From positions 286,126 to 350,125 of the forward strand of contig NW_005434592.1 of the NCBI RefSeq assembly GCF_000315625.1: 64,000 nt of DNA. Reading direction: 5' to 3'. Shown here piece after piece: positions 55,034-64,000 of this stretch (position 1 is the stretch's first letter; the number at the start of each line of letters is the position of its first letter). The notes below the pieces were generated by a model. It was given only the letters and a program-made list of their open reading frames with translations, did not search any database and had not been told where the DNA came from. This stretch comes from Guillardia theta CCMP2712. Taxonomy: Eukaryota; Cryptophyceae; Pyrenomonadales; Geminigeraceae. The position numbers were made by a program, and so were the translations under genes.

Positions 55034-56246
55034 ATGTCGGGGGATGGCGTCAGGTGCGTTTGCGACTCGGCAGCTGCAGGAGACGAGGAGATGGAGGTTA
55101 GATCGAGCGACCTGACCTTAAAGCTGCTGAGAGGCCTGGCAGGGTCTCGACCCCAACGTAAGGCCTGCGTGCACCTGCACTGGGGGGAGAAGAACTTCCT
55201 TCAGCGGCACTGAGGAAGGAGGACCGCTGGATACAGGCGCTGAGGGTGCATGGCCGCAGGGCCTACCCGACAACGGAGGAGTGGCGTACATTGACGGAGG
55301 GTCGACAAGAGCCTACAAGTCCATCTCTGCTCAATCTCTTGCTGCTCTGCCGTCTCAGATGGAGCACAAGTGGATAACGCTGGTGAAGCTCGCTGAAGAC
55401 GCGTTGAGCGAGGGCGGAAACAGCAGCGCCGTGCCTTCCGAAGCCTCCGAACCAGCAGAGGCGAAAGAGGATGACGGGCAGTCCGCCGTTGAGGGTTCTG
55501 AAGGAAATGAGAATGCCGATGCACAAGATTCTGTGGAAGATGAGACCAAGGAGGAGGGAGGAGAAGAGGTAAGAGAAGGTGAGGGTAAAGAGCTCGAGGA
55601 GCCTTCGGCTGCCAATGCAACAGCTGGCGACGAAGCGCAACATTCATCCAGTGCTGCCGAAGTAGAGGCGAAGCCTACCTGGTGGAAGCTGCATCACAAC
55701 CCAAGTGCTTCACCTCTTGATCGGTTGGCGACCTTGAAGACCCTCTCGTGCTTATCCTGCTGCAGAAACCTCGTCGAGCGCTTCCGCAGAGTCTTCAGGA
55801 TCTTTCTGAGCGAGTCCGCGTACTGCGATGAGCTGGGCGAGCGGGTAAAGATTGCCCGCAGTTCGTATTGGCCTCATGCTGTTCCAGTGTCGCGGGCGCT
55901 TGTGCGGGTGCAAACGGCGAGCAGGACGTCACATGTGCTACGGGTTGACGACAGCACGAGACCTCTGCCCGCTCTCCAAGACCCACGTGAGCGCCGACTT
56001 CAAGCGTCGCCTCCAGCTGAAGGCCTGCAGGTGTGCGAGGCGGAGGCTGTCAAGAAAGCCTACGGTCTGTGCAAGGACGTGGAGAAGTTGCCAGGCGTCA
56101 ACGTGGATGAGGTGAGAGGCTGCTGGGGGGGTTGCGAAGAGGAGCTGAGGTGCTGCAGGCTCCCTTCTGGACGGAGGTGCAGGGCGAGCAGCCCCCCGCG
56201 ACAACTTTCTTTGTGGCTCCACAGGGAGTTTACGATTAAAAGATGA
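55034..56246 (+). CDS. Unknown protein(s); acidic low-complexity segment
   Basis: Two overlapping coding-like frames. Frame A starts MSGDGVRCVCDSAAAGDEEM at 55034 and, through a possible CTTCAG acceptor near 55205, could continue ALRKEDRWIQALRVHGRRAY. Frame B runs 55281-56246 from GTG and includes HKWITLVKLAEDALSEGG, a Glu/Ala-rich stretch (55430-55660), KPTWWKLHHNPSASP and VKKAYGLCKDVEKLPGVNVD. I could not find the splice linking them. It may be one gene with a short intron, or two. Confidence 0.4.
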
Positions 56247-56289
56247 AAGCTAGAGCATGGAACGAGAGCTGAACGAGGCTGCTGACCTG

Positions 56290-59072
56290 TCAGTCGCCCT
56301 CCCTCCCTTCCTCTTGCTCCTGTTGGCTGTCAGTCGGCGTCTTGGTCAAACTCTCGAGCTGTAGCGTGTCAGCTTCCACTCTCGCGACTTGACTTGTGAA
56401 GTAGCTGACAAGCTGCTGGTGCCGCCGATGACTCGCGATGTTGTCGAGGATCTTGGCCTCGAGCTCGTGATGCAGCATCGCGTTCTCGTTCTTGAGCGCC
56501 GCAACCTCGCGGAGGGCGGCTCTGCGATCCTCGTCGCACTTGTTGAGGATGAGGCGGCTCTGCGCCATTGATTGCGTCATGTCTTGGGTGATGGACTGCA
56601 ACTTCGACCGCACTGACTTCACCTCCTCCTCTCGGTCTTCCAACTCACTCGCGTGCTGGACTCGTTGAGCCTCCAGCTGCTGTTGGGCCTCAAGCATCGT
56701 CTGCACCAGGCGCTCTATCTGACCATCTTTGGAGGTCAGCAGGTCCTGGACGAGCACCTGAAGCTTCGCCACGTCCTTCAACTTCACATCCATCCTCTCC
56801 ATGTCCTCGGCCAACTTCATCAGCCTCTGAGCCACTTTGAGTTCGTTGGCTTCTTGTCGTCGGCTCTCTGAGCTCGAGTCGGCAGCCAACGACGTGAGCT
56901 CTTCTATCTCCCGCACAATCGCCTGCATCTGCTGAAAGATCCGTCGCCTCTCACTCTCCTGCGCGTTCCTCCCGCAGAGCTGCTCATGCTGCAGCCGCCG
57001 GCTCGTTTCTCGCAGCTCCTGGCAGGTGCTTGACAGCTCGTTGATCTCCTCGCGCGCTGCATGAAGCTTTCTCTGGATCCAGTGGAAGGCTTGCCGAGCC
57101 TCGTGGGCGCTGCTTGAGTTGCTGCTCTCACAGTAGATGAGGTTCTGCTTGAGATCCGAGACTTGAAGCTCCTTGCTCTTCACCTCTTCCAGCAAGAGTT
57201 TCGCGCGCTCCTTCTCTCCTTGCATTTCTTGTTCCAGAAGAAGCATACGCTCGTTTGCCTGTTGGAATCCTTCTTTCAACTCGTTACAGATCAGGCTCAT
57301 CGCTTCGATGTTGTTCTTCATGTGCTTCATCTCCGTCGACATGTTCTTTGCCTTGATCTCACCGGAAGACTTCATGATATAAGACTTTGCTTCCATGGCT
57401 AAGATGTCTCGTTCCTGCATACACCAAACAGTGAGCGGCCATCTCAACACATGAGCGAGTACCTTTGAGGAGTACAAGTCTTTCAGCTTCATGTGATCTT
57501 CCTTGACCTGGCTGAGCTCGGACTTGGAGGCGTTGAGTTTCTTCCGCAGATCTCTTGCTGTTGTTTTCCAATTCATACCTTCCTTCTTGAGCTGGTCCAA
57601 CCGACTGCTGGCTTCCGAGTTCTCTCTCTTTGATTTGTTCAAGCTTTCGTTCAACTTTGAGACTTTGTCTTCTAGGAATGTTTTCATCTTTCTGAGCGCC
57701 AGCAGCTCTGTTTGAAACAATATATCAGGCGCCCACCTACACAGCAACAAACGTTTCACCAGCGATCTCCTCGTGATTCTTCTGGTAATGTTTGATGACT
57801 CGAGTCACGAGGGCCTCATCTCGGGAAGAGCTGCTCTTCTCAGCTGCTGTGCTCGTCCTCGCGTCTGTCACTTCTCCCTCGCATCTTCGACCTGCCTTGT
57901 CCTCCGCGACGAGTTGCCGCCTGGCAGGTTCCGAGTCGTGCTGGAGCGGGAAATGTTCAAACTTATAGCCCACGACGGTGCCGTTGATGTCCGGTATCGA
58001 ACAACCCAGCAGGCTGTTAGACTTGTCAGAGTCATCGTCTGAACTTCTGAAATTGTCTGCACCCAGGTTTCGTTCATTTCTGAGATGTGAGAGGTCGGCA
58101 AGCACTTGCTCGACATCTCGTTCGATCTTCATGGTCAGTTCTTCACAGACCCGGATGCTTGAGGACCAGCTACCATCCCCTTGCGACGACTCTCGCTCAT
58201 GGGACTCGTTGCATTCAGTGTTTGAGTCTGAAGATGGAATCGTAGACATGTCGGCGTGATCTCGGTAGTTGTATGGTTTCGGTGACTTCCATGAGTTTGT
58301 CTCCGTGATCTGTCGTGCAAACCCCAGCTGCAAGTTTGATTGAAATCTTGACAGGATGCTGAACTTCTGCGGCGAACCCTCGGCTGCTCCAGCTCCGAAA
58401 GCTCCAGCTCCAGCTCCAGCTTCAGCTGGTTGTATCGGAGCCGTCCAGGAGCTCTGGGAGCGGTGAAGCTTCTCCATGACGGGGATGGAGTACTCGTGCG
58501 GCAGGCTGGAGCATCGGAGGAACTGCGAGTTGATGTAGGTGTGCCGAGGAGACACGAAGCTGTCGGGGCTCCGGCCGGGCGATCCGGTGGAGAGCTTCTG
58601 TATGCTCTCGAGAATGGCATTGACGAGGTCATGATCCAGCACACACAACCCCTCCTTGTCGTGAGTGACGAGAGTCTTCTCCTGGAGCGACTCGAAGATG
58701 GCAGACCTCGTCTTCATCTCCTCGATCGAGATCCTCATCAGCTTCGCCGTCAGTCGCTCGTCCGAGCTTCCCTTGCAGTACTCGATCTTGACGCAGGTAC
58801 CAGGCCTGTCGCAGCCTACCAGCATGTCTCGCACGTTGCTCTCCGTCACCTCCACGTCATCGATCGCTACCACCGCATCTCCCACACACATCCCGCTGAA
58901 GAACGCCGGTCCTCCGAACTCAACGAGCTCGATGGTTGTGCCGTCCAGCTGGATACCAACCTACACATGTCGCCCTCAGTCTCCCCGTCGTCCTCTCTTC
59001 ATCACTCACCGTAGAGTTTGTCGTGTCTCCCGTCCCGTTGTTGTGCGCTGTACGGGTGCATAGCGACAGCAT
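56290..59072 (-). CDS. PDZ-domain coiled-coil protein
   Basis: From the ATG at 59072 (MLSLCTRTAHNNGTGDTTNS) a short intron leads to a PDZ-like domain: VGIQLDGTTIELVEFGGPAF, then FSGMCVGDAVVAIDDVEVTE. A Ser-rich middle follows, with a GAGAGAFGAGAAEG run. A 53-nt intron (about 57750) and a 48-nt intron (about 57415-57462) then join an almost continuous coiled coil of about 480 residues (LLALRKMKTFLEDKVSKLNE; MQAIVREIEELTSLAADSSS), ending QEQEEGREGD. PDZ modules here act as docking sites and the coiled coil suggests a cytoskeletal scaffold. Partners are unknown. Confidence 0.75.
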
Positions 59073-59304
59073 GGATGCGTTGGTTCACGTACTCGAGCAG
59101 GGTAGGAGCTGCTCGTTCACCTCAGCAGCACGTCGCTCGCGTCAGTCTTCCTTGTTCGCCTCCCTCCCTCCCTCTCTTTGTCACCATTGCGACGGACCCG
59201 GGCCGGACCGACAGAAACAATTTTACTCAAAGCTCTTCTCAGACCTTCCAAGTCTCCTGTGGTGCCGCAAAGGACAAACAAGGCCGGCGGTACAAGAAGC
59301 GAGA

Positions 59305-59578
59305 GAGCTCGCAGTCAACTTATCAACTGATTCAAAGTGATTCATATGTATCTTGAAGGTAAAATGAGAGCTCGCAGTCAACTTATCAACTGATTCAAAG
59401 TGATTCATATGTATCTTGAAGGTAAAATGAGAGCTCGCAGTCAACTTATCAACTGATTCAAAGTGATTGATATGTATCTTGAAGGTAAACTGAGAGCTCG
59501 CAGTCAACTTATCAACTGATTCAAAGTGATTCATATGTATCTTGAAGGAGCTCGCAGTCAACTTATTCATATTTATCT
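59305..59578. repeat. 63-bp minisatellite, four copies plus a partial
   Basis: The unit begins GAGCTCGCAGTCAACTTATC and continues ATGTATCTTGAAGGTAAAAT. Copies start at 59305, 59368, 59431 and 59494, with a truncated one at 59549. As 63 is 21 codons, the minus frame stays open and would encode FKIHMNHFESVDKLTASSHF repeats (ORF 59223-59708). No start or splice context makes that a clear gene. Confidence 0.9.
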
Positions 59579-59801
59579 TGAATGAAAACACAACTGAGGT
59601 CGACAAAAACGCGACACGCGACCTACATGAATGAATTTCTTGTCGCGTTGAGACAGGAGCGGAAAAGTGTTTGAGGTGGAGCAGAGGCAGCGACAGTGGA
59701 TGAGACATGGGCCAACAGCAGAGAGAGACTGCAACCTACACGTGCGCTTTCATCCTCAGGCGGTCAGACCTTCACCGGCTGGATGGCTCGGGGCTCGCGA
59801 G

Positions 59802-61436
59802 CTATCCATACTCATCACTCGCGCAGAAACAGGAAGCGTTGGCAAGCACCTTACGCTCCAACACGATAGCCTCGTCGCCTGCCTGCACGGACGCCTTGCC
59901 GTGTCCTGATAAAAAGCAATCGAGGATGAGCAAGAGATTTTCGCCTCCTCCTCCTCCTCCTCCTCCTCCTCCTCCTCCTGCAGCATCACCAGGCTCAACT
60001 TGCCCTTGCTCTTCTTCAGGCCCATCAGCGTACATGATTTCCAGCAGACTCTACACAAACGATCACTCTATGGTTGGATCAAGGATGGCATGCCTTGCAG
60101 AAAGTAAGAACTCCCTCAGGCACTGAGAGCCGCCAGGCATGTCAGCAACTTTCAAGTCTCGTCTCAACGGCTCTCACCGTCGGGATTCTCTTCTGTCGAT
60201 TGGCAAAGAAGCTCAACTGACCGCAACTTGCCGTAATAAAAATCTCTTTCCTTCTCGAGCTCTTGGACTGTGTGCTACCAACACGTTTTAGCTCCTCCCC
60301 ACCAACTCCCTCCCTCAGCTGGATACCTGCAGGACCTCTATCTCGTTTCTGTACTGCTGTACCTGCTCCACTGCATGATTCAACTGCCGCGCACCAACAT
60401 GGGAGACCTGGTGGTGGGAGAGCGCAGGCTCAGGGGTCCTGGTGCCCGGCGTGATGGTGGCAGGGGTGCACTGCAGGCTCAAGTGAGGGGAGGAGAAGCT
60501 CGAGGAGGGGGAGGACTCACGCTGTTCCTGGGACCAGGAGAGAGGAAAGGTGATTCCACGGACGAAGCTCGTGAGGCGGCTCCGACGTGGGAAGTGCCGT
60601 AGTGAGGCTTGCTGGGAGTCGAAGATTTCTTCGGGGTTCTAGTGGGAGACAAGCTGTGAACCGACGACTCACACGCCCTCCTGTACCGAGAGACCAGCGA
60701 CGGCCCGGACGTCGCAACCTTCAGCCCCGCGTTCTGCCGCAAGTTCAATGTGGCACACAAGGGCAAAGGGAGCCCGTGCCGTACCTTCCTCCTTGCAACC
60801 GCGTCGTACTCGCAACCCCGCGAGTGCTCGTCGTAGAATCCCTTGCAGGTTTCAGAAGCACTTAGGGCCCAGAGAGATTGACCTTGAGCCACTGAAGAAA
60901 CTCCAAGTTGTCGATCGGCCTGCCCTGAACGAGAGGTCAAGGACGGCAGATCGAGGCACCTGACCATGCGAACCTTCATCATCCTCTCGACATCCATCGG
61001 CTTCGAGATCCCCTTGACCATGAAGAATTGTTGCATGATCTTGCAGCAAACCTCAGAACCTAGAGATCATCTGACAGGCCTACCTTGTAGTTCTTGATCG
61101 ATTCGTGCTGTCGGCATACAAGAGTCAGGGGGCGAGATCTCGCACGACAAGGAGTGGGCTCCAGCATACCTCAGCTTTCGCATGATATGATATCCTTTGC
61201 AGAGGGAATTCCTCCTGCCAACAGCCAAGAAAGTCAACAAGATTGGCAGTCGAAAGATGTGTGACTACCGGGTAGAGCGCGTCAAGGACCTGGCAATAAG
61301 CTGCTCCACTGAAACACTGGTCAAACTTGGATCGCCCCCATGACTCCACGTACTTGGCACATTGCTCGACTTTGGAGTAGTCTAACGACAGCAGGCCGTT
61401 GAGCCAGGTCAACAACTCTCCCTGCCAGGATAGCAT
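59802..61436 (-). CDS. EB1/MAPRE microtubule plus-end protein homologue
   Basis: Calponin-homology domain: ELLTWLNGLLSLDYSKVEQ, then across a 46-nt intron NGAAYCQVLDALYP. Next come EEFPLQRISYHAKAE, HESIKNYK, IMQQFFMVKGISKPMDVERM, IDNLEFLQWLK and GFYDEHSRGCEYDAVARRK, each with the exon edges expected of EB1. A basic Ser/Pro linker follows, then the EBH dimer region ELEKERDFYYGKLR with SVELLCQSTEENPD and, past a GC-AG intron (60051-60093), SLLEIMYADGPEEEQG. EB1 tracks growing microtubule ends. The C-terminal tail (Gly-run frame to 59802) is uncertain. The start could instead be a signal-peptide exon at 61598-61480 (see findings). Confidence 0.93.
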
Positions 61437-61479
61437 CACAGGACGGGCCCGAGGCCAGAATCTTTCAGCAAGTCAGACC

Positions 61480-61598
61480 TTGGGTATGTATGTCTTCTGC
61501 TGCAGTTGCCCCCTTATGGCTTGCTGCATCACGCCAGCCTGAACAACCGAGAGGAGCAGCAGGAGTAGGGCAGTCGCCCAGTACCCTCGCATGAGCAT
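61480..61598 (-). other. Signal-peptide-like exon or short ORF upstream of EB1
   Basis: The ATG at 61598 encodes RGYWATALLLLLLSVVQAG, then QQAIRGQLQQKTYIPK and a GTCTGAC that is either a donor or the stop (PKV then stop). Using it as a donor with the CTGGCAG at about 61424 joins in phase to GELLTWLNGLL of EB1. It is head-to-head with the hydrolase gene, 240 bp apart. Confidence 0.4.
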
Positions 61599-61838
61599 GC
61601 TTGCTCGACTGGTGAGTTTTTACTGAATCCCTTCCCCACTTACAAGTTCAACTCCACCAGCTTTGTCCTCAGCTGCTCTTGATCGTCGTCATCTTATGGG
61701 CCCCTTAACTTCTCGTCCTCCTCCTTCGCTCCTCTCTCCTCCTTCCGCCCTCTCGCTTCGCCCCATCGCAACGACCGAACTGCATGGGTTATCGTGTATC
61801 CTCTTCCCCGCGCTGACCAATCCGAGCCAGTGGCCGCC

Positions 61839-63530
61839 ATGCACAAACTGGTCGGGGGCCTCGTGCTGCTGGCGGCACTGGAGACGTCGAGCGGCTTCCT
61901 GTCGCCATACAGCTTCAAGTCGGTCGACAGCATGAGGATCGAGAGGAGAGACGTGACCAGGCGCCTTCCTTCGCCTGCCATCTCCTGCTCTCCCTCACGC
62001 CGCGAACCTTCAGGTCTTCGCTTGGGCATGGCGGCAGAGGTTGAGAGCGCGAGGATCACACAAAGCAGCTTCCCGTTCGATGGCAAGCAGGTCTTCTACG
62101 TCAAGGTCGAGCCGCCTGAGAGCCTTCGCAAGCCTGACTTCCCGCCCATCATCTTCCTGCATGGCCTCGGGTCACACAGCGTTCACTTTAGCAAGAACAT
62201 GAAGGAGGTCAGCATGCAGACAGGCGCGTGCGTGTACGGGTTAGACTTCCTCGGGTTGGGGAGATCTTCGAAGCCGGTGCTCATTCTTGCTTGTCTGGAA
62301 CCATCTGATATTGTGACGCAGGGGAATACTCGATATGGACAGGACACCTGGGCCTGGCAAGTGAGTTGCTTGGTAGAAGAGGTAAGAAGTCTCTTCTTCT
62401 TGCTCTCTGCTTCTTCTTCTTGCTCTCTTCTTACCTCAGTCGTCCTGCTCTCCAGGTTCTCAATGCAGAGAAAGTCTTCATCGTTGGCCACTCCGCTGGA
62501 GGATACGTGGGCATGTGCTATGCTGCCGACCAACCAGCCAAGGTAGCAGGATTGTGCGTGGTCGGATGTGCAGGTAAACTTCTTCCTCCCTCCTCCCTCC
62601 TCCCTCGACTTTTCCTCTCCTCTTCTTGTGCCTCCGCCATTCCGAGACTCCCTCTGCCTGCCATTCCTTCCCGATTCCCACTTCACTAGTTCCGCATTCA
62701 CTTCCCTCCCTCTTGTCCGGTGCTCCCTGCTGCTCTCCTTTCTGTGAGCGCGCCATACATGCAGGACAGTACGGAGTAATCGGGCCAAGCCGATTCTACA
62801 TCCCCTTCCTCAGGATTGGGTTCATCTCCAAGGTAAAAGTCTCTTCCTACCTCCCGTTCAACTTACTGGCGAGCAGCTCGTGGGTGGATGGATAGTCGAA
62901 CAGATCAGAGATCCTGAGTATGAGAGGGAGGAGGGAGGAGAGGAGGGGAATGGGGATGGAGGGGGAGGGGCGGAGGGGGAGAGAGAGGGTCCCATGTGAT
63001 CTTGCTGGTCAGGCTGCTGAAGAAGCAGCTCGAAAGGATGTACGTCAACAAGGATGCGGTGAGTTTATCCTGCTCATTGTGCCTTTATCTTATCCCCTGC
63101 ATCTGCTTTTACCTCTCTTTCTTTTCCTCCTCCTCCTCCTCGTCCTCGTTTTCCTCCTCGTCCTCCTCGTCCTCCTTTTCTTCCTCCTTTTTTTTCCCCT
63201 TCTCCTTTCCCTCCTCCTTGTCCTTTTTCTTTTCTTCCTCGTCCTTCTCCACTACCACCACCTCCACTTCAACCACTATCTGCGTGCTGACAATCTCTCG
63301 GTACAGATCAACAAGAACCTGGTGGATGGATTGAGTTGCATCTGGAAAGACGAAGACACCTTCACCCGTGGAAAGGAGGTAAGAAGGAGGCGAAACGAGG
63401 CGCGAAGATAAGGTCGGGAGGAAGGTAGAGAGAAGTTCAGTGGGGCACGCAGTGAAGTAGGTCGGAGACGGACACGAGAAGCGGTTTGAAGGGGATAGAG
63501 GAACACGTGCAGGAGCAGGAGCACATGCAA

Positions 63531-63571
<41 letters not shown>

Positions 63572-64000
63572 CTGCAGGAGCGGCAGGAGCAGGAGCGCTG
63601 CAGGAGCAGCAGGAGCAGGAGCACTGGTGAAGTCATGGTCTCTTCTTTCTGACAGAATTCCTGGAAGATCTTCACCAACATCGTCAAGGGCGAACCAGGG
63701 AGGAAGTGGGGTCAGCTGGCAAGTTTCTCCTCGCTCATCCTCCTCATCCTCCTCTCCCTTTCACCTTCCCAGCTGCCTGCCGATCTTCTGATGCCCCACG
63801 CTCCTTCCCTCCCCTCCTCCACTTCATCTCCTCTCCTCCCCTCCCCTTCCTCGCTCTTCCAGTTTCCTATCTTCCTCTCTCTCTCTCCACCACCCCCCCC
63901 CATAGGGTCAGTCACGGTCCGGGCAAGAATTCTTACCGTTTCGGGTTTATTCATGAATTGTGATTATTCGAGTGGGACTATTAAAAAGGAATGCAAATAT
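61839..64000 (+). CDS. Alpha/beta hydrolase with plastid-type bipartite leader (partial, runs off right edge)
   Basis: MHKLVGGLVLLAALETSSG is a signal peptide, followed by FLSPYSFKS and a basic region: a Phe soon after the predicted cleavage site, the mark of red-type complex-plastid targeting. The mature part has the alpha/beta-hydrolase oxyanion strand PPIIFLHGLGSHSVHF, GLDFLGLGRSSKP, and in a later exon the nucleophile elbow VFIVGHSAGGYVGMCY (GHSAGG). More exons: YGVIGPSRFYIPFLRIGF, LLKKQLERMYVNKDA, INKNLVDGLSCIWKDEDTFT and NSWKIFTNIVKGEPGRKW. Introns are pyrimidine-rich. The C-terminal catalytic His exon is beyond the window. Substrate unknown; a plastid lipid/ester hydrolase is plausible. 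Confidence 0.85.
63526..63615. repeat. (GAGCAG)n / (GCAGGA)n microsatellite in hydrolase intron
   Basis: About 14 hexamer-like GAGCAGG units, some interrupted, between the exon ending DTFTRGKE and the one starting NSWKIF. A (CTCCTC)n/(GTCCTC)n run sits at 63125-63180 in the preceding intron. Confidence 0.9.

Noticed and set aside
59305-59578. CRISPR array
   Set aside because: The 63-bp units are directly tandem with no variable spacers, and the genome is eukaryotic.
1-64000. tRNA or rRNA genes
   Set aside because: I saw no cloverleaf with TTCRANNC boxes and no rRNA core sequence. A dedicated scan such as tRNAscan-SE would be decisive.

Overview
The window is eukaryotic nuclear DNA. Most genes are interrupted by GT-AG introns, many in a tight 41-54 nt class and others longer than 100 nt. 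There are no operons, ribosome-binding sites or bacterial gene packing. The gene set is that of a ciliated, photosynthetic protist: an EB1-like and a CSPP1-like microtubule protein, an RPAP3/SPAG1-like co-chaperone, an RWP-RK regulator, and an alpha/beta hydrolase whose leader looks like a signal peptide followed by a Phe-containing transit peptide, as in algae with red-derived complex plastids. A cryptophyte such as Guillardia is my best guess. It rests on gene content and intron style, not on a marker gene.

Layout. 1-5.8 kb: a large LRR/IQ protein on the minus strand, cut by the left edge. 5.8-8.1 kb: a GC-rich non-coding island followed by a GGGGTA-rich tract. 8.1-13.2 kb: an unknown gene (+) tail-to-tail with a PDZ/TPR/RPAP3_C protein (-). 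14.2-16.3 kb: an HTH-like gene and a small unknown gene. 16.5-18.5 kb: GC island, GGGGTA tract and short direct repeats. 18.7-25.3 kb: an unknown gene, a TMEM70-like mitochondrial protein (-), an RWP-RK gene (+) and a coiled-coil gene. 25.8-30.2 kb: a charged secretory-type protein (-), BRX1 (+, intronless) and an ER DnaJ of the DNAJB11 type (-). 31.6-33.8 kb: a mitochondrial-carrier-like gene and a small unknown gene. 34.4-37.8 kb: a BCCT-family transporter with an unusual extra C-terminal membrane region. 39.3-40.4 kb: a mobile element with perfect 170-nt inverted repeats and a 9-bp target duplication, its centre a run of Ns. 41.3-45.5 kb: a beta-trefoil-like gene, a histidine phosphatase (+) and an SSXT(SS18/GIF)-plus-SANT protein (-). 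46.3-49.7 kb: the CSPP1-like gene. 51.3-52.7 kb: a protein kinase. 54.4-56.2 kb: two unknown genes. 56.3-61.6 kb: a PDZ coiled-coil protein and the EB1 homologue, separated by a 63-bp minisatellite. 61.8-64.0 kb: the alpha/beta hydrolase, cut by the right edge.

The genes do not form one pathway. They fall into cilium/microtubule function (EB1, CSPP1, RPAP3-like), gene regulation (RWP-RK, SSXT-SANT, HTH), organelle and ER proteostasis (TMEM70-like, DNAJB11), ribosome assembly (BRX1) and transport (BCCT, carrier).

The strongest unexplained structures are non-coding: (i) the long-TIR element at 39.3-40.4 kb; (ii) a family of GC-rich islands sharing a vocabulary and an edge motif, ACTTTGAGTAAA; (iii) the repeated neighbouring of these islands with GGGGTA/TACCCC tracts.

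Exon joins were worked out by hand from reading frame and splice signals. Most CDS entries give the span from start to stop codon including introns. Where the first or last exon is uncertain the entry says so.
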